DNA of 64,000 bases from an uncultured Christensenella sp. (GTDB lineage: Bacteria; Bacillota; Clostridia; Christensenellales; Borkfalkiaceae): the NCBI GenBank assembly GCA_910585685.1, contig CAJUEO010000001.1, positions 24,520-88,519 of the forward strand, given 5' to 3'. The position numbers were made by a program, and so were the translations under genes. The notes under the pieces are model-generated. The model did not search any database. It had not been told where the DNA came from and worked only from the letters and a program-made list of their open reading frames with translations. Below, in pieces: positions 18,023 to 25,164 of this stretch (the first letter of the stretch is position 1; the number at the start of each line of letters is the position of its first letter).

Positions 18023-18619
18023 ATGCTGAAAATAACAAATGCCGAATTTATAACAAGCGCGGCAAGTAAAGAGCAGTTTATAAAAAGCGATAAGCCGATA
18101 ATTGCAGTTTGCGGAAAATCCAACGTCGGCAAATCGAGTTTTATAAATATGCTTGCAAACCGTAAAAAACTTGCCAAAGTTTCAAAGGAGCCGGGCAGAA
18201 CCAGACTTGTAAATTACTTTGATTTCGGTGAGTTTATTTTGGCGGATTTGCCGGGTTACGGCTTTGCAAGCGTTTCCAAACAGGAAAAAATAAAGTGGGC
18301 AAAACTGTTGGAGAGCTTTTTTGAGGATAAAAGCAACATTTTTCACGTTCTCGCTCTCTCCGACATAAGGCACGACCCGACTTCGGACGACAGACAGATG
18401 ATAGAGTTTTTGTATTATCATCTTATACCCTTTACAGTAATAGCCACAAAAGCCGATAAAATTTCAAAGGCGGCGCAGCGAAAAAACGTAACAAATATAG
18501 CCGCAATTTACAAGTGCGGTTCGGGCAATATAATTGCAACCTCCTCCGAAACGAGGCAGGGGCTTGACGACGTTCTTTCAAGGCTTGAAAATCTTTTAGG
18601 CGGTGAAAGCGATGTTTGA
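18023..18619 (+). CDS. engB: Ribosome biogenesis GTP-binding protein EngB (YsxC)
   Basis: This 198-residue GTPase is needed for late 50S assembly. Motifs are G1 GKSNVGKSS, the G2 region around EPGRTR, G3 DLPGYG, G4 TKAD, and the late ATSSETRQG matching G5. GAGGTAAAAG precedes ATG 18023, 11 bases after lon ends. Its last codons overlap the next gene by eight bases. Confidence 0.97.
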   Translation: MLKITNAEFITSAASKEQFIKSDKPIIAVCGKSNVGKSSFINMLANRKKLAKVSKEPGRTRLVNYFDFGEFILADLPGYGFASVSKQEKIKWAKLLESFFEDKSNIFHVLALSDIRHDPTSDDRQMIEFLYYHLIPFTVIATKADKISKAAQRKNVTNIAAIYKCGSGNIIATSSETRQGLDDVLSRLENLLGGESDV

Positions 18620-19340
18620 AGAATTTTTGGCAACCCCGTGGGGTTACGCCGTGATATGCACTGCAATTTGCGTGCTTTCGATAGTAATAATACAACTCAA
18701 TTACAGACTGTTTTTTAAAACCGTGCTCGACTTTGTGTTCGGTTTGGCGGCAACAATTATACTTTCTCCGCTGTTGATTGCGCTTGCGATAACTTCAAAA
18801 GTGCGCTTTAACGAAGTGTTCGACAAAAAGGTATATCTCGGTACGAACGGTAAATTGACGGTCATACGCACTTTTTGCGGCTTTAACGGTAAATTGGGTA
18901 AGCTTGCCTATATTTTCGAGTTGCTTTCTGGCAAAATGAGCATAGTCGGCGTCAGGCTTATGGAAATAAGCGACGGGGCGGTTATGTCCGACGAGGCTAT
19001 GTCGCGCTTTAAGGCAAAGCCGGGTATTTTTTGTCATCTTGCCGTCAGCGGCAACGACAGCCTGACCTATCCCGAAATGTTTGCGCTCGACGCAAGGTAT
19101 TATAAAAAGCGCGGACTGTTCTATGATATTTTTGCCGTTTTAAACACGGCGGTCTATCTGATACGCGGAGAGGGCTCGTCCTATCTCGGAGAAACGGCGG
19201 CAAAGAGCTTTTGCGCTGCGCTGTTGGAGAAAAGGGAAATTTCTCAAGCCGACGTTGAACAGGCGCAGCGCAATGCTTCGCAGGCAATAGAGGAGTACGC
19301 CGAACAGAAAAAATTTATCGAGCAGTATAAAAAGTTTTGA
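18612..19340 (+). CDS. Degenerate bacterial sugar transferase (monotopic phosphoglycosyl transferase family)
   Basis: This 242-residue protein has an N-terminal membrane helix, then a region like Pfam PF02397 (VLDFVFGLAATIILSPLLI, then LLSGKMSIVGVRL). Active enzymes join a sugar phosphate to polyprenyl phosphate using an Asp-Glu pair shortly after the KFR[ST]M motif. Here that motif reads VIRTF, and the roughly 25 residues that should hold the Asp-Glu pair are missing. The PRP motif is VRL. The protein is therefore probably not a normal transferase. ATG 18612 is preceded by AGGCGG and overlaps the engB stop; GTG 18603 is an alternative. It sits in the engB transcript. Confidence 0.7.
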   Translation: MFEEFLATPWGYAVICTAICVLSIVIIQLNYRLFFKTVLDFVFGLAATIILSPLLIALAITSKVRFNEVFDKKVYLGTNGKLTVIRTFCGFNGKLGKLAYIFELLSGKMSIVGVRLMEISDGAVMSDEAMSRFKAKPGIFCHLAVSGNDSLTYPEMFALDARYYKKRGLFYDIFAVLNTAVYLIRGEGSSYLGETAAKSFCAALLEKREISQADVEQAQRNASQAIEEYAEQKKFIEQYKKF

Positions 19341-19370
19341 AAATATCATACTTCTTTTAAGGAGATAACT

Positions 19371-19613
19371 ATGATATTTGCAAACATTTTATCCTATATA
19401 CTCGTAATTGTCGGCGCATTGAATTGGGGACTTTACGGTATGTTCGACTTCAACCTTGTAGGTTGGATATTTATGGGTAGCCGTTCCGTCGGCGCAATTA
19501 TAGCATATGTAATAATTACGCTTGCGGCAATATGGCTTATTATTTCTCCGCTTATTTCCGGCAGCGGTCTTGTTTTGAGAAACCACCGGGATACGGTAAC
19601 GGAAGAACAGTAA
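19371..19613 (+). CDS. DUF378 family membrane protein
   Basis: This 80-residue protein has two membrane helices and the typical DUF378 (YuzA-like) pattern IVGALNWGLYGMFDFNLVGW. The role of the family is unknown. AAGGAG precedes ATG 19371, 30 bases after the sugar-transferase-like gene, and a terminator follows, so it probably ends the tig-to-engB region transcript. Confidence 0.88.
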   Translation: MIFANILSYILVIVGALNWGLYGMFDFNLVGWIFMGSRSVGAIIAYVIITLAAIWLIISPLISGSGLVLRNHRDTVTEEQ

Positions 19614-19616
19614 AAA

Positions 19617-19646
19617 AACGCGGACTTAAATGTCCGTGTTTTTTAC
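19617..19646 (+). terminator. Intrinsic terminator
   Basis: The stem AACGCGGAC/GTCCGTGTT (19617-19625 with 19632-19640, one G-T pair), loop TTAAAT and following T-run end the engB-DUF378 unit. Confidence 0.88.
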
Positions 19647-19655
19647 TTGTAAATG

Positions 19656-19684
19656 TTGCATATTGTATGAAAATATGTTAAAAT
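19656..19684 (+). promoter_or_regulatory. Sigma-A-like promoter for the hydrolase/ATP-grasp cassette
   Basis: TTGCAT (19656-19661), 17-bp spacer and TAAAAT (19679-19684) precede the SGNH hydrolase gene and leave an 80-base leader. Confidence 0.65.
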
Positions 19685-19706
19685 AATAAAAATACATATT
19701 TATTGC

Positions 19707-19760
19707 GGCGGTACGTTTTTCTCTTTAAACACGGCATATATCGGGGTGTACCGCCTTTTT
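19707..19760 (+). promoter_or_regulatory. Leader hairpin with T-run before a ribosome-binding site
   Basis: GGCGGTAC (19707-19714) pairs with GTACCGCC (19748-19755), followed by TTTTT and immediately by CGGAG. The 33-base loop is long for a simple terminator, so a regulated leader is possible. I match it to no known riboswitch. Confidence 0.45.
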
Positions 19761-19771
19761 CGGAGAAATAA

Positions 19772-20908
19772 ATGAGTAAATGGGTAACAGTCTGGGGCAA
19801 CGCTACGTCGGTTGCCGAAAACAGACCCGAAAGTTATGCCAAGGATATTACGCTTAGGTATCCTATAAAATGCGCGTTCGGCGGCAACACTGTAAGGTTG
19901 CATTTTTCCAACTTCTGCGGCACCGAGCCGATAACGCTGTCAATGGTAACGATTGCCCCGGCAATATCCGACAGGGAAATTAATTTGCAGGGTGCGCGGC
20001 TTGTCACTTTCGGCGGTGCGGAAAGCGTCACAATAGCCGCCGGGGAAGAAATTTTTTCCGATGAAATCAACTTCCGTGTAAAGCCCATAGGCAGCGTTTC
20101 CGTCAGTATCTATTTAAAGGAATTTACGCTTATGCGTTCGGCGGTAGTAATAAAGGGACCGCTGTCCAAAGGTTTTTATTCGGTCGGCAACTGTTCGCTT
20201 TGCTCGGTTTTGCCCCTCGAACGCACGCGCTCCGTCGATACTTACTATTTCCTTACGGGGCTTGATTTACTTACCGACGACGACAAACGCGCCGTAATAT
20301 GCTACGGTGACTCGATAACTTCGCAAAGCTGGCCCGACTATCTTGCGATGCAATGTATGAACGACCCGTACAACACAACGGCAATAGTCAGGCGCGCGGC
20401 AAGCGGTACGCGCATTTTGCGCGAGTACGACTGCCTTAAATATCAAAGCTACGGACTTTGCGGAAAAAACAGGTTCGAAAGGGAGATATCCACGGTAAGC
20501 GGCGCGGAAGCGGTAATAATACAGCAGGGCATAAACGATATAATCCACCCTGTCGGCACGGATATAAACCCTTTCAGACCTATGTCCGATTTGCCCACGG
20601 TTAAAGAGCTTGAAAACGGGATACAATATTATTTGGACGTTGCAGAAAAATACGGCTTGAAAGCGTATCTCGGCACGCTGTTGCCCATATACGGTTGGCG
20701 TACCTACGCGCAGTTCAGGGAGGATATGCGCTGCGAATTCAACGATTGGCTGCGCGCTCATAAAAACTGTATCGACTTTGACGCGGCTTTAAGGGGCAAG
20801 CGCAATTTATGTAGCTTTGCGGACGGCTTTGACAGCGGCGACCATCTTCATCCAAGCGAAAAAGCATACGAAGCTATGGCAAGCCTCGCTTTCAGTAAAA
20901 TAATTTAA
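19772..20908 (+). CDS. SGNH/GDSL-type hydrolase
   Basis: This 378-residue protein has an N-terminal beta-rich domain (about 1-165) and a C-terminal SGNH esterase domain. The nucleophile Ser181 is in CYGDSIT, an oxyanion Gly/Asn pair appears in QQGINDI, and the catalytic Asp/His are in SGDHLHPSEKAYEAM. No signal peptide is seen, so it should act in the cytosol. Substrates could be acylated sugars or lipids; this cannot be decided from sequence. CGGAG precedes ATG 19772. It is first in a three-gene unit with an alpha/beta hydrolase and an ATP-grasp enzyme. Confidence 0.88.
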   Translation: MSKWVTVWGNATSVAENRPESYAKDITLRYPIKCAFGGNTVRLHFSNFCGTEPITLSMVTIAPAISDREINLQGARLVTFGGAESVTIAAGEEIFSDEINFRVKPIGSVSVSIYLKEFTLMRSAVVIKGPLSKGFYSVGNCSLCSVLPLERTRSVDTYYFLTGLDLLTDDDKRAVICYGDSITSQSWPDYLAMQCMNDPYNTTAIVRRAASGTRILREYDCLKYQSYGLCGKNRFEREISTVSGAEAVIIQQGINDIIHPVGTDINPFRPMSDLPTVKELENGIQYYLDVAEKYGLKAYLGTLLPIYGWRTYAQFREDMRCEFNDWLRAHKNCIDFDAALRGKRNLCSFADGFDSGDHLHPSEKAYEAMASLAFSKII

Positions 20909-20922
20909 GGTAATTTAAAAGT

Positions 20923-21846
20923 ATGGAACATATTTTTTATCAATCCAGGGACGGTAAAAACACAATTCACGCGGTAATATGGCGCCCAGAAGGCGCGGCA
21001 CGCGGCGTGGTGCAGTTAATTCACGGTATGAGCGAGTACGCCGAAAGATACGCGCCTTTTGCTCGGTTTCTTACCGACAACGGCTTTATAGTCTGCGCCG
21101 ACGACCATTTGGGTCACGGCAAGTCGGTAAAGGACAAATCCGACCTCGGCTACTTCAACGACAGACGCGACTATTCTGTTACTGTCGAGGACATTCACGA
21201 GCTGAAAAAGCTTGTTCAGGCGCAGACGGGGGAATTACCTTGGGTTGTAATGGGGCACAGTATGGGCTCGTTTTTCTGCCGCAAGTATATTTCCGTCTAC
21301 GGCAACGAGTTCCGCGGCGCAATAATTATGGGTTCGGGCTTTAAAAGCAAAATTACGTTAAATTCCGCGCTGTTTTTAGTGCGGCTGAACGCGCTTTTCT
21401 GCGGCTGGCGCAACAGAAGCAAATTTATTAAAAATCTCGCGTTCGGTTCGTACAACAAAAAATTCAAACCCTCGCGCACTGCAAACGATTGGCTGTCTAA
21501 AAATCCCGAAAACGTCGACGCATACGGCGCGGACGAGCTATGCGGCTTTGATTTTACAAACAACGGATATTACATTCTGTTTTCGATAATAAAACAGGCT
21601 TGTTCGAAAAAAGTAATAAAGTCGGTGCCCAAGCAGTTGCCCGTCTATTTCGTCGCAGGGGAAAAGGACCCCGTCGGGGATTACGGCAAGGGCGTGGTAA
21701 AAGCCGCAAATAAATTTCATAGGGCAGGAGTGCAGCACGTCGAGGTCACGCTCTACGATGACTGCCGCCACGAAATACTCAACGATGACTGCAAAGAGCA
21801 GGTTTGCGAGGACTTGCTCGCTTTTATAGAGGATTGTTTAAAATGA
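20923..21846 (+). CDS. Alpha/beta hydrolase, monoacylglycerol lipase-like (S33-type)
   Basis: This 307-residue protein matches the 'serine aminopeptidase S33 / monoacylglycerol lipase' type. It has an HGMSEYAERY oxyanion region, ADDHLGHGKS, the nucleophile Ser113 in GHSMGS, an acid in AGEKDPVGDYGKG and a His in YDDCRHEILND. There is no signal peptide. It probably hydrolyses a lipid ester, but the substrate is not shown by the sequence. AAGGTAA precedes ATG 20923. The stop overlaps the next gene's start as ATGA. Confidence 0.9.
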   Translation: MEHIFYQSRDGKNTIHAVIWRPEGAARGVVQLIHGMSEYAERYAPFARFLTDNGFIVCADDHLGHGKSVKDKSDLGYFNDRRDYSVTVEDIHELKKLVQAQTGELPWVVMGHSMGSFFCRKYISVYGNEFRGAIIMGSGFKSKITLNSALFLVRLNALFCGWRNRSKFIKNLAFGSYNKKFKPSRTANDWLSKNPENVDAYGADELCGFDFTNNGYYILFSIIKQACSKKVIKSVPKQLPVYFVAGEKDPVGDYGKGVVKAANKFHRAGVQHVEVTLYDDCRHEILNDDCKEQVCEDLLAFIEDCLK

Positions 21847-23021
21847 GAAACTTTATATTTATTTCACCCAATTTTCCGTCAAATTATCAAAACTTTTGCC
21901 GCGAGCTCAAAAACAACGGCTTCAACGTGCTGGGCATAGGTGATTGCGCATACGACCTTCTGACCGACGAACTGCGCAGCAGCCTTACCGAGTATTACAG
22001 GGTAAACAGCCTTGAAAACTATGACGAGGTATATCGCGCCGTAGCGTTCTTCATCTTTAAATACGGCAAAATAGAGTATATCGAAAGCAACAACGAATAT
22101 TGGTTGGAGCGCGACGCACTTTTAAGAACGGAGTTCAATATTTCTACGGGTTTCCACGCCAGAGATATGAAAAAAGTCAAGTTCAAGTCCGAAATGAAAA
22201 AGTATTATAAAAAAATCGGACTTAAAGTCGCGCGGCACTACCTTGTAAAAACGCTGTCGGGCTGCAAAAAATTTATCGCGCAGGTTGGGTATCCCGTCAT
22301 TGTCAAGCCGAACAACGGCGTGGGCGCAAACTCGACTTTCCGTATAAAGAACGAGGACGAGTTAAAGGCGTTTATGGCAGGCAAACCGAGCGGATATATT
22401 ATGGAGGAGTACATAGACGGCGCAGTCAATTCCTATGACGCAATAGTCGACGGAGAGGGAAACCCCGTTTTTGAGTCGGGTTTGGTTGAAACGGCTTCGC
22501 TTATGGACACCGTAAACGACGGACTCAACAGTTGCTATTACTATCTCGGACAGCCGTATGACGATATCCGCGAAGCCGGAAGAAAGGTTTTAAAGGCGTT
22601 CAAGGTGAAAAACAGGTTTGTGCATTTCGAATTTTTCAGACTGCTGAGCGACCAAAGCATAGGCAAAAAGGGGGAAATTTGCGCGCTTGAAGTAAATATG
22701 CGTCCGGCTGGCGGCTGTTCTCCCGATATGATAAATTACGCCAACTCGACCGACGTATATAAGATATGGGCGGACGTGCTCGCGTTCGGCAAAACTCAGC
22801 TTTCGGCAAAGACGAACAAACTGTGCGGATACGCCGGCAGGCGCTACGGTAAGACCTTCACTCACGACGAGCAGTATATTTTGCAAAAATATGCCGACAA
22901 GCTAATGGCGGTTGAGCACGTTCCCGAAGTTCTTGTGGGAACAATGGGCAATATCGCATACATAGCCGACTTCGATAACAGAGAGGAAATGTTCGAGTTT
23001 TTTAAGGACGTTGTAGAATAA
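21843..23021 (+). CDS. ATP-grasp domain ligase
   Basis: This 392-residue protein has an N-terminal pre-ATP-grasp region starting MRNFIFISPNFP and an ATP-grasp fold: YPVIVKPNNGVGANS (phosphate loop), MEEYIDGAVNSYD and the metal-binding ALEVNMRPAGG. Such enzymes join a carboxylate to an amine via an acyl phosphate. Substrates are unknown. The start ATG 21843 overlaps the preceding hydrolase stop by four bases (ATGA), so the two are translationally coupled. A clear terminator follows. Confidence 0.88.
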   Translation: MRNFIFISPNFPSNYQNFCRELKNNGFNVLGIGDCAYDLLTDELRSSLTEYYRVNSLENYDEVYRAVAFFIFKYGKIEYIESNNEYWLERDALLRTEFNISTGFHARDMKKVKFKSEMKKYYKKIGLKVARHYLVKTLSGCKKFIAQVGYPVIVKPNNGVGANSTFRIKNEDELKAFMAGKPSGYIMEEYIDGAVNSYDAIVDGEGNPVFESGLVETASLMDTVNDGLNSCYYYLGQPYDDIREAGRKVLKAFKVKNRFVHFEFFRLLSDQSIGKKGEICALEVNMRPAGGCSPDMINYANSTDVYKIWADVLAFGKTQLSAKTNKLCGYAGRRYGKTFTHDEQYILQKYADKLMAVEHVPEVLVGTMGNIAYIADFDNREEMFEFFKDVVE

Positions 23022-23025
23022 TTTT

Positions 23026-23060
23026 AAACCCTTGCGACAGTTAAAGCCGCAAGGGTTTTT
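23026..23060 (+). terminator. Intrinsic terminator
   Basis: AAACCCTTGCG (23026-23036) pairs with CGCAAGGGTTT (23048-23058), followed by further T. It ends the SGNH-hydrolase/ATP-grasp unit. Confidence 0.9.
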
Positions 23061-23129
23061 ATATTTCCTGTTCTAAACCGCAAAATATCTTAATATGTTA
23101 TTATACACATAGATTTTGCGGAGGCGATT

Positions 23130-24605
23130 ATGGTTGATTACAACGTTTACGAGGACATAGCCGAAAGGAGCGGCGGAGATATTTATATAGGAGTGGTCGG
23201 ACCTGTCAGAACGGGCAAATCAACTCTTATCAAGAAGTTTATGACCGAACTCGTCATACCCAACGTGGAGGACGGAAACCTCAAAAGCGTTATGGTTGAC
23301 GAATTGCCGCAGTCGGCGTCGGGCAAGAGTATTATGACTACCGAACCCAAGTTCGTGCCTGCAAAGGCTGCGTCGGTAAAGATAGAAAACGCAACGGCAA
23401 ACGTCAGGTTTGCCGACTGCGTGGGCTTTATAACCGAGGGTGCCAACGGCTTTGAAGAGGACGGCAAGCCCCGTCTTGTCAACACGCCGTGGAGCGCAAA
23501 TCCCCTGCCTTTTTCCGAGGCTGCCGAGCTGGGAACAGACAAGGTAATTTCCGAACATTCCACCATAGGCATTCTTGTGACGACCGACGGTAGTATTTCG
23601 GACATTAAGCGCGAGGGGTATATCAACGCCGAAGAGCGCACGGTCGAAAGGCTTAAAAGCTCGGGTAAGCCATTTGTAATTGTTTTAAACTGCGTTGACC
23701 CCGAAAAGAGCGCGGCTAAAAAATTAAAAGACGAACTTGAAAAAAAATACGGAGTTACCGTAATTGCGGCAAATTGCGAAAAGCTTGACGCAGCCGCGCT
23801 TATGAACATTTTAAAGGCGGTATTGTTCGAGTTCCCCGTCACTTGCTTCGATATCGATATACCCGACTGGATGCGGTTTTTGCCGCGCGAAAGCTCGGCA
23901 CTTTTGGAACTTTTCGACAAAGTTAAGGCAATTGCCCCCGATATATGCCGTATGAAAGACTGTTCGCGGTTTGATACAATGATGCAGGACTGCAAGTTCT
24001 GGAAGGGAGAAATAGCCACTTCTTTGAGCCTTTCCGACGGCAGAGCAAAACTTTGCGTCAACGTAAACGACGGGGTATTTTTCGATATGCTCTCCGAAAT
24101 TGCCGGCGACGAAATCAAGGACGAGTTTACGCTTATGCGCTATGTGTCTTTGACGTCGGAGGCAAAGCGAGGCTTTGATAAAGTGAAGGACGCTTTGGAA
24201 TGCGCTCGGGTAAACGGCTACGGCATCGTCAAACCCGATGACGACGATATGAGCCTTGAAGCGCCCAAACTCGTGCGGCAGGGCGGAAGCGTCGGCATAA
24301 AACTGCGCGCAACCGCACCCAGCTATCACATTGTTAAAATAGACGTAACTGGAGAGGTAAGCCCCATTATGGGCAACGCCGCTCAAAGCGAAAGCATAGT
24401 TCAGGGAATGATGTCCGGCTTTGAAAAAAATCCCGACGACATGTGGGACACCAACGTGTTCGGAAAATCCCTTCGCGGTATGGTAAAGGAAGGGCTTGCA
24501 GGCAAGGTTGGCGGAATGCGCGACGACACCAAAACCAAAATGCGCCGCGCCATTACAAGAATAGTAAACGAGGGCAAGGGCGGAGTTATCTGTATAATTC
24601 TTTAA
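23130..24605 (+). CDS. spoIVA: Stage IV sporulation protein A
   Basis: This 491-residue ATPase polymerises on the outer forespore membrane and forms the base layer of the spore coat. It begins MVDYNVYEDIAERSGGDIYI and has Walker A GPVRTGKST (24-32). Recognisable SpoIVA stretches include NVRFADCVGFI, PFSEAAELGT, EHSTIGILVTTDGS and a hydrophobic C-terminal end, GVICIIL, typical of the membrane/SpoVM-facing tail. GGAGG precedes ATG 23130. In other Bacillota it is sigma-E controlled; here only an imperfect match lies upstream. The gene is strong evidence for spore formation. It converges with a 53-residue gene. Confidence 0.97.
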   Translation: MVDYNVYEDIAERSGGDIYIGVVGPVRTGKSTLIKKFMTELVIPNVEDGNLKSVMVDELPQSASGKSIMTTEPKFVPAKAASVKIENATANVRFADCVGFITEGANGFEEDGKPRLVNTPWSANPLPFSEAAELGTDKVISEHSTIGILVTTDGSISDIKREGYINAEERTVERLKSSGKPFVIVLNCVDPEKSAAKKLKDELEKKYGVTVIAANCEKLDAAALMNILKAVLFEFPVTCFDIDIPDWMRFLPRESSALLELFDKVKAIAPDICRMKDCSRFDTMMQDCKFWKGEIATSLSLSDGRAKLCVNVNDGVFFDMLSEIAGDEIKDEFTLMRYVSLTSEAKRGFDKVKDALECARVNGYGIVKPDDDDMSLEAPKLVRQGGSVGIKLRATAPSYHIVKIDVTGEVSPIMGNAAQSESIVQGMMSGFEKNPDDMWDTNVFGKSLRGMVKEGLAGKVGGMRDDTKTKMRRAITRIVNEGKGGVICIIL

Positions 24606-24623
24606 AACGCTTTGTCAAAAATT

Positions 24624-24659
24624 ACCGCCCGTTGCATACAATAATATGCAACGGGCGGT
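24624..24659 (+). terminator. Strong hairpin after spoIVA
   Basis: A perfect 15-bp stem (24624-24638 with 24645-24659, loop CAATAA) lies 18 bases after the spoIVA stop. The T-run (24666-24672) is separated by six bases, so it is a probable terminator with a slightly displaced T-tract. Confidence 0.75.
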
Positions 24660-24705
24660 ATGCGGTTTTTTTAAATTTAAGACCCGTGTGTCGGGGTTGT
24701 AACAT

Positions 24706-24732
24706 AAAAGCGAGAGTTTTGCTCTCGCTTTT
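24706..24732 (-). terminator. Intrinsic terminator of the small forespore-type gene
   Basis: An 11-bp perfect stem AAAAGCGAGAG/CTCTCGCTTTT (24706-24716 with 24722-24732) lies seven bases beyond the stop of the minus-strand 53-residue gene. Stem ends supply A and T runs for both directions. Confidence 0.88.
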
Positions 24733-24738
24733 AACAAT

Positions 24739-24900
24739 TTAATTGTCTTTATTTTTGTCGCTGTCGCTTTCTCTTTTTTCGTGCCCGACGCAATTACTTT
24801 TGCCGTTGACGCAGCAACCGCCGTCGTTTTTAAGCCCGTTAATGTATGCAAAATATTCTTCTTCGGTAATTTTGACAATTTTATTTTTCTTTTTGCCCAT
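24739..24900 (-). CDS. Small 53-residue protein with sigma-F/G-like promoter
   Basis: A 54-codon frame from ATG 24900 to TAA 24739 encodes a very charged, cytosolic-looking protein: it begins MGKKKNKIVKITEEEYFAYI, has a Cys-Cys pair and a third Cys (GGCCVNGKSNCVG), and ends in a Lys/Asp/Glu/Ser-rich tail. The start has GGAGAG at a good distance, and a clear terminator follows. The promoter has the form used by forespore sigma factors, and spoIVA lies convergent. I do not recognise a family. Expression in the developing spore is inference from the promoter. Confidence 0.75.
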   Translation of the reverse strand: MGKKKNKIVKITEEEYFAYINGLKNDGGCCVNGKSNCVGHEKRESDSDKNKDN

Positions 24901-24924
24901 AATACTCTCCGCATTATTTTTTAA

Positions 24925-24954
24925 TATTATGTACTTAGCTCTTTAGTTTTATAC
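24925..24954 (-). promoter_or_regulatory. Sigma-F/sigma-G-like promoter
   Basis: On the minus strand, GTATA (24954-24950), 18-bp spacer and CATAATA (24931-24925) fit the Bacillus forespore consensus (GHATR, 17-18 bp, CATnnTA) at every fixed position. Transcription should begin about 17 bases before the 53-residue gene's ATG. Confidence 0.65.
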
Positions 24955-25164
24955 CGGTCATTTTAAAGCCCGTTTTTTAAGTTGAGGCGCATATATGTGC
25001 CGTTTTTACTAAAAAATTTTTTAAAATATTCAAAATTTTTTGCTATTTATATTTACTTTTTTAAAAAAATGGTGTAAACTGTTAATAAGTCGTTTTATAT
25101 AACGATGTATTTTGGTTATTAATTTAAGTGGTTTTTCAGGAAAAAACTCTGATGAGGTGGCACA

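Noticed and set aside
23083..23110. Possible sigma-E promoter before spoIVA (AAATATC, TATACACA)
   Set aside because: The spacer is about 12 bp instead of about 14 and the -10 matches only partly. Expected from biology but not supported well enough to annotate.
23183..24118. 311-codon minus-strand frame opposite spoIVA
   Set aside because: SpoIVA is clearly coding on the plus strand. The antisense protein is Ser-rich without family signatures and has no start signals.
24615..24914. 99-codon minus-strand frame overlapping the 53-residue gene
   Set aside because: The 53-codon frame has the better start, a correctly spaced GGAGAG and a terminator after its stop. The longer frame runs through both terminator hairpins.
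24983..25010. Hairpin GGCGCATATATGTGCC followed by GTTTTT upstream of the repeat-rich gene
   Set aside because: Only about five stable pairs form after opening the tight loop, and no plus-strand transcript is known to end here. Too weak to call a terminator or small RNA.
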